Below, one piece after another: positions 1 to 11,890 of a stretch of DNA of 64,000 nt (position 1 is its first letter; each line of letters opens with the position of its first letter). The stretch comes from Fomitopsis serialis (Eukaryota > Basidiomycota > Agaricomycetes > Polyporales > Fomitopsidaceae). Made by a program: the position numbers and the translations under genes. The stretch lies in contig NW_025954963.1 of NCBI RefSeq assembly GCF_022376445.1, positions 1,364,001-1,428,000 of the forward strand, in the 5' to 3' direction. Below the pieces are notes generated by a model that did not search any database, was not told the origin of the DNA, and worked only from the letters and a program-made list of their open reading frames with translations.

Positions 1-1564
1 GTTGCGGCCAGCAGGGCCAGTCAGTCAGGTGAGTACGCCGCTTTCCACCTCGACTCCGAGAATGCCCACCAAGGACAAGTGGATGGAGTCGAACCCAACG
101 GAGACAGCCCCGGCGCACGTTTGCCCAACGAGCACAAGCGCATACGGATACGACGCGCACTGGTATGACAAGAACAGCTCGTCGCACACCCGCTCGCCTT
201 CCGTCTCGCTCACCCACTATTTCACTCGCCTGCTGTTTCATGCGCCCGCCGCTCTCCTCGCCTGTTGTCGAACCCGCTGTCGCTCTCCTCGCCCGCCGTC
301 CTGCTCGCCTCGCCCGTCCTGCGCCCACTGTCTCGCGCTCCCTGTCGTCCCTCTCACTTGTGTCCCTCTCGCTGCCCTACCTACCCACCGTGTTGCTCAC
401 CCACCGTCCCGCTCGCCCGTACGAGCCCGCGCATGACCCTCCAGACCTGTTGACCCACACAGCACCCGTAGCCGCTGTGGCGGGTCTGTACCGGGGCGGG
501 TATGGGCCCGGGTCGAGCCTGTATATAGCCGTGCTCGGCCCTAGCTGTCATGCGCAAGCTCAAGAAGGATATATCCTTCGAGCACGAGCGTGGCAAGGAG
601 CATGGCCTGCCCACTACTAACATACTTACACCAGCCTGATGAGCCCGAGCCGAGCGAGTGCGAGCCCGCCCAGTGCCGCTCCGCGCAAGTCCGCCGAGTG
701 ATAATCCACAAGCGAGTGTGAGCTTATCAAGCCTGGTGCGTCGAGCCCGACAGATGGTCGACACGCACGTTTCTCATCCTGTGGATGCTGCGCCACCTTG
801 GCATGCAACACTGGGACGAGGTGTATGGCCCGAAGTACGAGATGTCGACGAAGACGAAGTGTGAGTATATGTGAATCCTGACGGCGCGTGACCAGCTGAC
901 AACACAGGCCCACTGGTGTAAACCAACAGATATGCACCTGACGAGCCTCAGCATACTGCGCACGGACCCACCAGCATCGAAGACTTGGCTGTCTACGGAT
1001 TCCGGATCACGAACCGACGTGCACTGGTACGACAGGGGCCAATTCGCGGTACATAACACGCCCAAGCCTGGTACGACAGAGCTCAATGAACAGCACTGCG
1101 ACAAGCAACAGTCCACCAGGCACCCGGTGCGACGTGCAAGGGCCCGCCGAGCAACAGCCGAGCGTACCCCAGGTCGATGCGCATACGCCCGTGAAGGATG
1201 AGCATGGTGCACTCTAGCCCGAATGAGCAGGAGAGAGCCTGCCACGCGCACCCACTGGGTAGACGAGAGCTTGCACAATTCTACGGTACCCATATATTAT
1301 GATTAGCTGGCGCTATTCTGTACAGTAGTAGTGATCAATAGCATAACATTGAGTCGATTTCTATGCCCTGGCTGATCTGGCTGACGAGCTGGGAGGTCTG
1401 ACAGGCTGTCTGAACAGTCTGAGGATCCTGTCTGACGAGTTAGCATCGAAAAAATCCCAGGTCATGAGGGCTGAAAATCTGAAGCAATCTGAAGCAATCT
1501 GAAGGCTTCTGAAGGCTTCTGAACCCCCTGACAGGGCCGTCAGACAGATTTCATGTTTTCCTGA
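1..1564 (+). mobile_element. Element X, copy 1 (partial, cut by window edge)
   Basis: This stretch matches the reverse complement of roughly 50257-51960, both in the GC-rich part and in the run of TCAGA-type short repeats at about 1376-1550. It ends with the same terminal pattern as the second copy (CCGTCAGACAGATT, seven variable bases, then TTCCTGA). Directly after it the sequence becomes AT-rich and matches the opposite arm of the KDZ element, so the copy is nested in that arm. Its other end lies outside the window. No credible protein is seen; the long open frames are by-products of GC-rich simple sequence (CGAGCGG-like runs). The transposition mechanism is not known from the sequence. Confidence 0.7.
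1376..1550 (+). repeat. TCAGA/TCTGA subterminal repeat array of element X copy 1
   Basis: Short units such as TCTGAAGCAA and GGCTTCTGAA recur, many of them centred on TCTGA. The same array, as reverse complement, lies at about 50277-50460, and a more diverged one lies at the other end of the second copy (about 53925-54010). Such arrays just inside the termini are typical of binding sites for a transposase, but that role is inferred here. Confidence 0.65.
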
Positions 1565-1862
1565 TGCCATATTTGATCCATTCACAATCTTGTACTTAGC
1601 CATCTTAAGAGTTGACTTGGACATCCTTGATCTAGTTTCAATCCATTGTAATCCATTTGAATCAACCTAAGTATCTACTAATCGCTTTGTAATCTTGTCT
1701 TCAGCTGTACTTAGCCATGGCTTAGACAATACACTAACCAGTAGATTACCCTAAGTAAACATGCCTAAGTCTATGCTAATCTGTTTGCTTGTATACATTA
1801 ATCCGTTGTCCATAGTCAGCTAATCCAATGCAATCCATTCTTCCCTAAATATGCGCGGCACC
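1565..1862. repeat. Left AT-rich arm of the KDZ element
   Basis: This segment contains repeated AATCCAT, CTAAG and TTAGCCAT words and a near-identical inverted match of about 95 bp with the right arm. It is shorter than the right arm because element X interrupts it. Confidence 0.7.
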
Positions 1863-2408
1863 TCGACATTGGCAGCCAATGCTGCTTTTCAGTGGCAGTA
1901 CCTAGAAGGTATTGATGTCCAGAGGTTGCCGTGAACGTCGACGCATACAGGAAAAATAACCGCCCGAAGGTGCATTGCGTAGACCACGGTCACGAAGCGC
2001 CGTGGGCGGTCGCCGAGTGCATAGGGATACAACGGCGCCAGCACTAGACACGTCGAAGCACACAGGGCATTGAGGATGGGGTTCATGAGCTATAGATAGA
2101 CCCTTACTCACCTGGACATAGCCCTTGCCCACGCCTACTCAACCCCATCCAACGACCTCTAACATCATATTCATCGCCACCCACCACCCCCTACCATCGC
2201 TCGCCGTCAATGTCTGACAAAGAGATCAGTTGGCTCAATGTACAACGCGCACAGCGATATGCGTGGAGCGCTTCGCGCGAAGGAACGTGTCGCGGCGATG
2301 ACTGTAACCGAGATGTCGAGCAGGGCGAGGGGCAGGGTGCTGACGAAGCATACGTAGAATACACTCACCCTAGGCTCCCTCGCTATCGTCCGCGATCACT
2401 CTACTTCC

Positions 2409-3343
2409 TCATCCGTCTCTTACTCCTACTCCCTTTCCCACTCCCACTCCTTGGCCGGTTTCGGCTGGCGTAGATGTAGTCGACGACTGAAGAAGGCGAT
2501 CATTAGCGTAGTGCTCGCGTCGACCATATGAACGTACATTCGAGTAGTCCCACTTCTCCGCAGGATCCCTTCGTGTAGTCGCAAAGGCGTTCGCACATTG
2601 TACACTCAACTTGTTGAACATGTCCGCCTTCTTCAGTGCGTACGCTCGCGCGCCCTCTGACAACGCAGCCCTCGCCGACATGTCTTCCCAAGCTTTAGAC
2701 ATATTCTTGAAACCGAGGATCGTCCGCTTGAACTCGGCATGGAGCTTGTTGATCTCCTCGGTCACTCGCTTCACCTCCGCCCGCGCCCGAAACCATTGTA
2801 CTCGATCGACTAGCGAGCTGTTAGCACTACTGCATGCAATGAAACAACGAACAACTCGCCCTCCAGTTGCCATGCCTCCGCATCATCTTCGGTCGCCCAC
2901 GGAGGGACAACCGTCCAGATCCATGCCCGCTCTTCGCGGCTGTCCCCTTGTTCTCGCGGTTTACGCCAATTCTTACTCTTGAGGTCTGTTACCAAGTTGA
3001 TCGCCTGTAAGACGTCCTCAGCCTTGCCGTCGCTCAACGCGATGAGGCGGTCACGGTTGTAGTTGTACAAACCGGCTAGTACCCGCGTGCGTGCTGTCGC
3101 GTTTGTTACCTGCTTTTGCGACCGAGTGTTGTCCTTCTGCCCGCGCGCGTGCTTCTGTTTGTCCTCGAGAAACGCACCCTGATGGTTGATGGACTGCTTG
3201 ACCGCAGCCAAGAGGTCGTACGCACGTCCATGTCGAATTCTTCGCTTGAAGACCGCCAGGGCCTCCAGGCCTAGCGTGCTGCGCTCAGAACTCGAGAAGT
3301 CGGATGGCAGGGCGAGAGGCTCGTCTTCAGGCCTACCGCTTAC

Positions 3344-3387
<44 letters not shown>

Positions 3388-6153
3388 CGCCGTCCCCGTC
3401 GACGTCCGGAAAGTTGATGTGCGGCATCAGTGAGCTCTGGAGGTCCCGCCATTTCTCCAGTTCGCAACGCAATGCACGTCGCTCAGTACCCATTCCGGTC
3501 TGCCCTGATCCATCCTCCGCCAGTTCCGCATTGAGTTTCGTGGCCTTCTTGAGTTTGGCGCGCAGCTCGTATCTACATGGCGTCAGTCACGCTCCTTATT
3601 GGGAAGCACACTCCATATTGGGTGCAGGCGAACTTACTGCCGCTTCTCAAGGTCGAGAGCCTTGCTGAAGAAGTTGGTCGTGCCTTGAGGTACCTTGTCG
3701 GCCGCCGCGGCCGTAAATTTACCTTTGGGAGTGATCTCCATCTTCGCGAGGTCTTCGTACACCTTCCCTGCGCTTGGAACTGAACGAGCGTGAGCACGAA
3801 ACCGTAGCTAATCAGGTACGGACGTGACCGTACCTTTACTTTCGTCGAGCATGTACACGCTTTGAAGAGGCTCCGTTTTTTTGCGCTTCTTGCTCTTGCT
3901 CGTACTCTTGCCCTTCTGCTTCGTCTTCGCCTTCTCCATCGATAATGCGACCGGTTGGGCGACCTCCAGCTTCATCCACTCCGCGACCTTGTTCCCCGCG
4001 AGTTCCGTGAGTGCGTTGTAGAGTGACGTCTTGTGGTCCTCTAACGCGAAAGCTTCGTTGAGTTTTCTCGCGAGGAATGAGGCTGCACAGGAGGTGTCAG
4101 TTGCTGACCAGTATGCAAGGCATCCACTTACCCGCCGTCTCCATTTTACACCAGTTCCAGTAGTTGTGGACCACGTTGAGGGCGTTGTGGCGGTGTCCAG
4201 CGCCCATCTCGCGAGTGCTGAGACCGACCTGGTTATGCTCCGCCCACGGGTGTTCGACACTCTCTCCATGCGAAAGACCGGCCCCCCACGAGTAGCACAG
4301 CGCGTACAAAATCTGGCATAGCTCCTTGTGCGCGAGCATGTGGAGCTTCGGTAAGAGCAGCTGCATGCGGTCGAGCAGCGGAACGAGGTGGGGGAACCGC
4401 TCGCCGAAGCGTTTCCGCAGGTTGACGCCGTATATACAAACAACATCGTAGGTGAAGATAAAATGGAGGAGCTCATCGAGCCCCTCCAGTGCGCCTGCGA
4501 GTGCGAAGTCCATATGTCCATAGCTACTTTATGGTCAAACACCACACTGGTATTCGATAAATGTATGGACGACGTACCGTTCGCCTTTCTGGAGGTCGAC
4601 CATGGCCCCCTGCCGAAAGCAGCCATGCCGTATGCATATCACGGCTACGACGCCGCTGACCTCCAAGTTGCGGAACTTCCCTGGCCGTTGAGCGCGTCCA
4701 ACCTTGAACCCGCTGCACGTCTCGGGCTAACACCATGTGAGTCCGCGAGGAAGGAAGCTAGACGGGTGTTCGTACTTACAGCCGGTTCTGACGCAATCTC
4801 GTCAAGGTAATTCTTCATCTTCTTGGGGTCGACGAAGTAACCCTTGCCTTCGCATAAACTGACGTCGTCCGGGTCGTCACGTTTGCACTTCTTCTGGAGG
4901 CCGTGGTTACCGTCGCCTCCGAGCTCGCACGCGTGTACATAGCTGTTGCGATGTAAGTCCTTGACCCGTGTACGAAATCGCCGACCATTTCACTTACGAC
5001 AGATCCTTCGGCGTGTCTTTCCAGTTCACGGGCATGTTGAAGCCTGGCCACGGACATGCGAAACATGGTACCGTGATGGAGGCGCGTCGATTGGGTAGAG
5101 ATAGCCCATGGTGCAGGCCAGCCCTTTTCTCCGCAACTAGGTGCTGCCATAGTCGTCCTATGAGATTAAGTTCACGATATCGGTTCTGCGAAACGGTCAG
5201 TAAATGATAGATCGGGACGTAAGGAGCTCACCTTTACAGGGCGAGTTCCCGAGTTGTCGGTGAGCCGACGCAGCGCCTCAAAATAGTCGTATGCTCCTTT
5301 CTTCGACGCCAGGAAATGGAGATCCCACTGTCTAAGGACGTCGAACGTGAACGCGCTCTCAGGGCGCTCCAACGTTGCCGGAAAGAGGCCAGCACGGAGG
5401 AGTTGTGATACCGTGTCGAGCTTGTGGGGACAATGACATTCGTGAAGTCGTACACGATGTATGCCGTTACTGTGGGTGATCGTGTACGTGATGGGGGTTG
5501 CGGTCGGTCGAAGATAACGACAGCGATCCCCATGGTGGCCCAGATAAACAACGAGACCGATATCGCTGAGATCCTGCTTCTCGAGAAAGCGGCCGGTCCA
5601 CTTGTCTATCCAGTGGAAAGGGTTGCGGGCGTGCGAGGAGACGAGGCACGAGCAGCATTGCAGGGGCGCCTGCAGGCAGTCGCCGCAACGTACCGTAGCG
5701 GGAGCTTGCCCACAAGCACACTGCGCCCCAATCCCCACCGGTACCTCTCCGGCCAGAATGTCCTCGAGGATACTGGCGAAACGAGGCTTCCACTCGTCTA
5801 AAACTTTGGAAATGCCGTTCTGCGGAGGCGGAGTGAGTGGCGAACACACATTACATTGCCGACCGACGTACTTTCACCGTGCGAGGCTGCCCCACATTGG
5901 ACGAACTCCCGGGTGTCGCGCTACTCGGCGGTGCATTTACAGACGCAGGCTTACTCGGCGCCTGTGGAGGGGGGCTTGCGAGGCGCGGTCGCTTCTGTGC
6001 AGGAGTCGCGTCTGCGCGGTGGGTGAGAGGTATTGAGTATTGTGCAGGACCGTCTCGGCCGGCAGAGATAGCTTGACTGACGGCGATAGCAGGAGGGAGG
6101 ATGTCGTCGACGTGTGCAAGAGGACGTTTGAGTCGTCGACGCGATCCGCTCAT
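2409..6153 (-). CDS. KDZ transposase with CxC2-like cysteine cluster
   Basis: The protein moves the surrounding element by cut-and-paste. The start chosen is the ATG at 6153 (MSGSRRRLKR), followed by a basic, disordered N-terminus. Then comes the cysteine-rich region (about 5172-5849) with CxCG, CxxC and CCSC motifs, as in CxC2 domains attached to KDZ transposases. The catalytic region shows GGDGN followed by DPDDVSLCEGKGYF (about 4820-4950), HGCFRQGAMVDLQKGERY (about 4560-4630), MDFALAGAL, FTYDVVCIYGVNL, PKLHMLAHKELCQ and GESVEHPWAEHNQVGLSTREMG. These are hallmark KDZ blocks with their acidic residues present. The C-terminal part is helical and contains a run of 13 aspartates encoded by a GTC/GAC microsatellite. 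Several short introns separate the exons. No inactivating break was seen in the catalytic blocks, so the gene may still be active, but the exon joins were not all verified. Confidence 0.88.
3343..3387. repeat. GTC/GAC trinucleotide microsatellite in coding sequence
   Basis: An uninterrupted run of GTC units on the plus strand encodes a poly-aspartate tract of the KDZ transposase on the minus strand. Length variation here would keep the frame. Confidence 0.9.
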
Positions 6154-7871
6154 GATACACCTTCCACGCGGAGGCAAGGAGACGAGTACAGTATTGAAGT
6201 TCAGTGGAGGATTCGTCGCATGGACTGTAGCATACAACGAGACGTCAGACTACCAACAGACTACTCTACTCCGTAGGCACTAAGTCGCGACAGACGCCGC
6301 GAGACCATAGATCCCATCTCAAGCAACACGATTCGACCCGGCAAATACATGTAGAGTACTAATTCTAGCCGCGGATATGCGACATGGCGCATCAGCGCGT
6401 CGGCCCGTTGCCACATCCGTTCGCCCGCGCGGTGGAAGTACAATACTCCCGGCAACGGCCTTGGCTTCATCGACGGCTGGTTCGGTGAAGTACAGCAATC
6501 GAGGTCGCTTGCTGGCTGGTCGTGAAACGATCTCCGTTAGGTGGATCTGCTACGTGCTTCGACTCGGCATGACGACTTACTGTTCAGCCCCCTGGAAATC
6601 TCCTACACTGTATTGGCGTCGGGCGATGTCCGGGTCGCCGCCCGTCTGCGAAGAGCGCGAGTGATGAGGTCTGTTGAATGTTTCATTGGTCAGCCGGCCG
6701 CATGACCAAACGTCGCTGCCATGTTACTTACGCATTGAAGCCGTTCCCGTAAGTTATGCCACCATTGAGGCGAGTGGATCGTTTTGTGTGGCAGCTAAGG
6801 CAGTCAGTAGTGAGCGATACGCTCTACCGTAGCATACCACAGTGGCCTCGTACCACAATGAGAGTTTAGAAGTCGGCCTCCAGAGTGAAGACGCGGCACC
6901 TCAACCGCAGGAGACCCCACGGGAGCGTGTCGTGCGGAGGCTGAGACAGCTGTAAAGCCATCTCGCTCACCCGCTTCTTGATGTCGTTCTTGCGGCGGCG
7001 CAGATTCCTCGAGCGGCGAGGAAGGTCGAGGGAGACGTTGGGAAGGTCGAGGGAGACGACAGCGACGAAGCTCGAAGGAGACCACGACGACGACGGTGAT
7101 CAGTAGGATGAATCGGATTGGGAAGGATTGACTTAGACGCGGATTGGCCGCGAAGCGTGAGTCACAGACGTGACTCAAACTTCCTCACATGGTAATAGTC
7201 ACACAGGTCTCACGTGTGTGACTAATCCGCGCGTTCATTCCCAACCGTTCTCTATTCACTCGCTAATCCGTCGTCCTCGTCGCCCGCGCCCTTCCTCAAG
7301 TCTCGACACCGTCAAGGCCCGCTTCCCCTTTCTTTGAGTGGCGCGATCCAAGGGTTTACACCCAAGGTCGACCCTCTTCAAACTGTGCGCGACAGGGTGT
7401 TTCTCCCTGTCGACCAGTTTGTTCGACCACTGGGCGCGCACCCATCGGCGACCGCTTCAAAGACGGTAACCCAGGATTAGAAGGATATACTCGTAAGGTA
7501 AGCTGGTGAACATCAGTCTCGTTGTACACGATCCGCTACAACTGTCGGTAGGGCTACGACTCAAGAGATAGCCCACGGCGCGCTGGACCTCTGGCGGTAC
7601 GATCGTGATATCGTACTGTTCTCATACTCCCGTTTCAACGTGAGTCGCGTGGCCTACTTTGGCATGCCGATCTCAACCCGTTCATCCCGTAGAGATCCCT
7701 ATACGAGCAGGTCAACGGCGCCTGCAGACTCAATCCCAATGAACCGGTGCGTTCTCGTAGCACTGACTTGTCACTCCACATTGCTGATATCTCCTCCACA
7801 CAGTGAACCGTCACGCCGGCGAACGCTGACAGGCGATCACCCTGCGCCAATCGCGCAACAACGCTTGACCG
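6154..7871. other. Gene-poor spacer inside the KDZ element
   Basis: This stretch separates the divergent transposase and the first companion gene. I see no convincing protein. It contains two short palindromes near 7156-7175 (TGAGTCAC and GTGACTCA arms) and 7200-7222 (GTCACACA and TGTGTGAC arms), and a GACGACGA-rich stretch near 7080. It presumably holds the promoters of both flanking genes. Confidence 0.5.
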
Positions 7872-10086
7872 ATGCAACCCGGCGGCAAGAGACCGATCCC
7901 CAACGCCTGGGTGGATCTGTCCGTTCTCAACAGGGCCCGCGGGAAGGTGTCGATGAAACATGTTTGGAGGGCCAGAGGACGTCCGAGACGCGACAGCTTG
8001 TGCTTCGCGAGACACCCGCGCTCTTCGGTACGTACGCGCAGCAGCTCGTCCGATTAACCAAGCTGACTTTCGCGCAGACAAGAACAAACCGCCAAGCCTC
8101 GCGTGGAATGACGCTCGGCTCGCGACGGAGTGGAAGATGGATGAGCGCGCTGTTGTCACGACGGCCAATGCCTCGTGGATGCCGGAATTTCCGGTGGCGT
8201 CACCGGGGCGGATCTGTACGCGGGCGGACGGTCGATGGGGGCCCCAAGAGTATTCGTTGTGGCCCCAGATGTATCACAAGAATGTATTACACCACGCATG
8301 TATTCCTGCCATGGGCGAATACGTGGAGGGCTTCGAGCTCAACGTGAAGTCGATGTTCGACCCCGTGGACCCAAGCCGCTGGGCTGTCGACCTGACCTGT
8401 GGGGTGCCCGACCTCGGACTTCTCGACTCTACGTACCTGAATGAACTCAAGAGGACGGCGCAACGAGCGATCCTCAGATATCAAAGCTGCGGCGCCGAGA
8501 AGGAGGAGAAAGAGAAGCAGTTCGGTAACCACCTATGTCAAACCATCTACCAGGCCCTCGACCAGCTGGCTATTCTGCCGACGTGGAGAGCGCACGCCGT
8601 CGCCCTTGCGACGCATATCCAGAGGCTTGCCTTGGAGCTCTGCGGCCTCATCGTCCTCTTCGACGTCGTTCAACCCCGTGTCAACAACCTCTCTTTCGTG
8701 GCGAGGAAGGCTCTCGGCGTGCGCGGCGCATTCACGGACAATGCGGGGACAGCGCAAGGGCTCTTCCGTCTGGGAATTCCAGTATGGTACATCCAGCCTC
8801 TGACGATGAAACTCCGCGTCGTCGAGGTCGTTGACCCCACCCCGGTCTCCTCGGTGATGAGCGAGAACTTGTCGCAGCCGCGCTTGTATAGTGGTAGTGG
8901 AGATCTGGCGGGCATCGTGCAACACCCCGGTGATTGGCCATTCAAGATGCAGCACGAAACCCTGAAGACCCTTCTGGACGCGAAACTCCCGGTGTTGCCG
9001 CGCGAGATACCCGATACGGATGGACCGCCCCCAGCCAAGAAGGCGAAGGCGGGCGACGACACAGATCCGAATCTCGATCGCGCCAACGCGTCCCAATCCG
9101 GTAATCCGTCGCGCCGGACCCACCGTGGCAAGCGAAAAGCGGCGCCGGCTCAGCCCGTGGCAGCACACCCGTCGTTGTGCTACCAAAAGCCGTCCGGCTG
9201 CGTAGTGCCGGACGTCTGGGCAGACGTTCTGACGGCGGTTGGCACTCTGCCGCCCCCGTCATCCGCCGCCACGTATTTTTGGCCTCCTCCCTTCTGGTTC
9301 GAGAGCCAGGGAGAGAAGGTGAAACGATACTATCATAACTACGTCAGGATCCGGGCGTTCTGTCGGCAGCGGTTGCTCGATCCCACCATCGGTGCTGAGC
9401 CACTGCGGATTGCAGAATGGCGCGACACCCTATGGGGCGATTACTACGTGCAAGGGAGCGAGACGGCGTCGAACGACATGGGGAAGAAAAAGAATAAGGA
9501 CCGTCGGGACGTTCAGCAAAACGTTCGCCGCCTGTTCTCGAAGACGGCGGCGTTGCCGACGTACGACAGTGCGCAAACAGTGCAGTGGGGCGCCATTCGG
9601 CTGGATGTGAACTCGACGAATGAGGCCGCCGTGCGAGCACAGATCTTGTGGGAAGTCCACGAGATCAACTGGCGGTGCGAGATGCTGCAGCTGGACGCAG
9701 CTCTAACGAACTCGAGTCAATGGGGGACACTACAACGTTGGGAGCGCGAGTCGCGAGTGAGCCGTATCTGGAGTCCCTTGGGATCGGGATTGCGTGTGAT
9801 CCCTCGTTGGGAGCAAGGTGAACGCTCAAGTGCGGTCTGGTTGCGTCCTCCGCAAAGCGGATGGCATGACGCTATCACCACACTTGTAGAGTTCGTCGAG
9901 GTCATGGCACGTTGGCCGCAGCTGCCGGCAGAGTTGAAGGTCTTGCCCATGAGCCTCTTCGATCACGACGAAGAGGTTTTGCTTAGATTACAGCGCGCCG
10001 CCGTCACGTTTTACGTTCGCTCTTTCGTAGACACTTTCCATCGTTTGCCCACGCCGCCCGCGCAGATACCGAATGAATGGCTGTAA
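7872..10086 (+). CDS. Conserved fungal protein, transposon companion gene 1
   Basis: I recognise the general type (large soluble proteins common in Agaricomycetes near transposons) but know no function. My model has three exons, 7872-7918, 7978-8027 and 8078-10086, with introns of 59 and 50 nt, giving about 701 residues. This join yields a smooth N-terminus running IPNAWVDL, then ALFDKNKPPSLAWND. The N-terminal half has a conserved-looking block around WRAHAVALATHIQRLALEL and RLGIPVWYIQP. The middle is disordered and carries basic clusters that could be nuclear localisation signals (PPAKKAKAG and RRTHRGKRKA). No catalytic motif or membrane segment was seen. It lies between the inverted arms of the KDZ element and points away from the transposase, so it is probably part of the mobile unit. 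Accessory or regulatory roles are possible but unsupported. Confidence 0.75.
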
Positions 10087-10599
10087 TGTATATACCGTAT
10101 ACTGTACCATGTATCACTCAAGACGCAACGGACATACCTCTGCGTGTCGGACGATCAACCTAATTCCTGCTAAGTGGCCGATACTTCATCTTTGCTGAAA
10201 ACTGACTTCGATAGTGACACTCGTGACAGTGTTATTGGTTTAGTACTAACCGGATCGCATAAAAGGCGGGCCGTTCGACAGCCCTCAAGCCATCGCCCTC
10301 GTCTCGTTCTTGCACGATGCCGTCGAGCGATCGTCGTGTCAAGGCAATCGTGGCCAGTTACCTCCCCCGAGGGCGCTCCTCCGCTCTAACCTGCTGCGGT
10401 GCGCGATTTATCACGATGTGAAGCACCTCCCGGTCGTCAGCCTCGAAGACACGGCCCCTCGTCATTTAGGCATGGCATTCGGTTTGGTAAGTGACTTCGT
10501 CAGCATGTGTCTATCTTCTTTCGCTCACGCAGTATATACCAGTGCACTTTGGCGGAAGGCCGCAGGTGTGTGAACCATCTCAAGCCCGCAACTGCGCAA
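10087..10599 (+). other. Spacer, or 5' part of companion gene 2
   Basis: An open frame upstream (reading HLGMAFGL, then after a possible intron ending at 10533 YIPVHFGGRPQV) looks protein-like. It is in a different frame from the following gene, with no room for an intron near 10570. Either the downstream gene starts at its own ATG, or there is a frameshift. Confidence 0.35.
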
Positions 10600-11505
10600 A
10601 TGAGCGATGCCGACCTGCGACGGGCTCGTCGAGAAGTCGCACAGCTAGATCCACCCGCCGTGTTAGGCGGGTTGCTGTACATCAGCCCAGGCGCACCAGA
10701 CCCCGAAGAATCCGAAACAGAGGCGAGTACGGCGCCACACAAGAGAGATGATCGCCCGGCAACGATCATCAAGGAGGCTTACATTTATGTCAAGGTACGT
10801 CGACCTTGAAGTCCACGAGTAGCACAACTGATCTTATGATACTAGGATGGCGACGCTCCAATCCGGGTACCGCTAGTTTGCGCGGTACGCGAGGACGACC
10901 TCCTGGAAGTCATTTTCAATCAGCCAATCACTCGCGATGTCCTGGGGCTCAGCGAGAACGACGCGGAGTACGAGCCGTTCGACATACGCTTCTCCCGCTT
11001 CGTCTCCTGGCCTCGCCCGCGTGTCCCGCGTTACATCCCTCGAGAGGACGTTCTAATGTACAGGCGAGTTGGCGTCCGTGACTGCCCAGGAGCGCAGAAT
11101 CTCGCCTTGGGACGTCGCGACGCCCCGCCTCTCCCGTCTTTACTCGATCACATGCGCGCGAGCTCGCCGCGCTCCCCCGCACGGTCGCTCACCGCGTCGA
11201 CGACGTGCACAGACGGTACTTCGTCCCCGGGACAAGTCCTGCGTTCCGGGCGGGTCGTATCACAGCCGACAACTCCTTCGACGTCTGCCGGAACGCCTTC
11301 GCGCCGCGCTCGACTCCGACCAAACAACGATTCCCCTAGCACGAGGGTTTCAGCTGGGAAAAAGAGGAAGCGTGAGGACGAGGCGGAGGGTGAGGCGACG
11401 CCGCGCCGGGCAGCCAAGAAGGGAAAAAACTTGACGCTCGGGCCTGACGCCCTCGGGCAGGTTTGGGAAGTGTTGGCTGAGGATATATTGGTCTTGGTGA
11501 AATAG
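10600..11505 (+). CDS. Conserved fungal protein, transposon companion gene 2
   Basis: This is a protein of unknown function. The model has two exons, 10600-10794 and 10846-11505, joined in phase 0 across a 51 nt intron. The N-terminal part is acidic and polar. The second exon carries a compact block (IRVPLVCAVREDDLLEVIF, then EPFDIRFSRFVSWPRPR). The C-terminal half is disordered and rich in Ser, Pro, Arg and Lys, with a KKRKRED cluster suggesting a nuclear location. The coding frame may extend upstream, because a protein-like segment ends just before this start but in another frame, so the N-terminus is uncertain. It is collinear with companion genes 1 and 3 inside the KDZ element. The common orientation of all three suggests one ancestral cargo module. 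Confidence 0.6.
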
Positions 11506-11890
11506 GCGTAGCCGTAGTACTACGATCGCGTTTACGATCTGCTCAACCAGATCTTTGATACCTTAGGTTACTTCAACCAGATCGCGATCGTTTCTGTTCC
11601 GGAATGGGAAGCACTAATTTGGGGTGGTCTAACCGGCAATACCGTCGCCTGTTGCGAAGTGAGCCCAGATTTGCTACATGTCGATTGGCGTCTCAAACTG
11701 TTTAGGAAAACAAACGAGCATTTGGAAAAAGATGTCGCCAATCGTGAGATTGATTCACCTCAAGTTCACCTGGAGTTCGGACTGACCTCGTCTTAAGACT
11801 CACCAAGGTTCAACGACGTTCATCCGCCACCAATCCTGCTCAATCCCCACTTGACTTGCTTTCGATATCACCGTCTTTGCGACCAACGAC
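11506..11890 (+). other. Intergenic spacer between companion genes 2 and 3
   Basis: About 385 bp. I see only the presumed 3' end of companion gene 2 and the promoter of companion gene 3. No gene or clear repeat was recognised. Confidence 0.5.

Noticed and set aside
2..764. Several long open frames rich in Pro, Arg, Ser and Leu
   Set aside because: They lie in GC-rich simple sequence that recurs at 51-52 kb in the other orientation. Frames are open on both strands with low-complexity products, which is expected by composition alone.
5602..6036. Plus-strand open frames opposite the KDZ transposase
   Set aside because: They are shadows of the minus-strand cysteine-cluster region, which carries the recognisable motifs.
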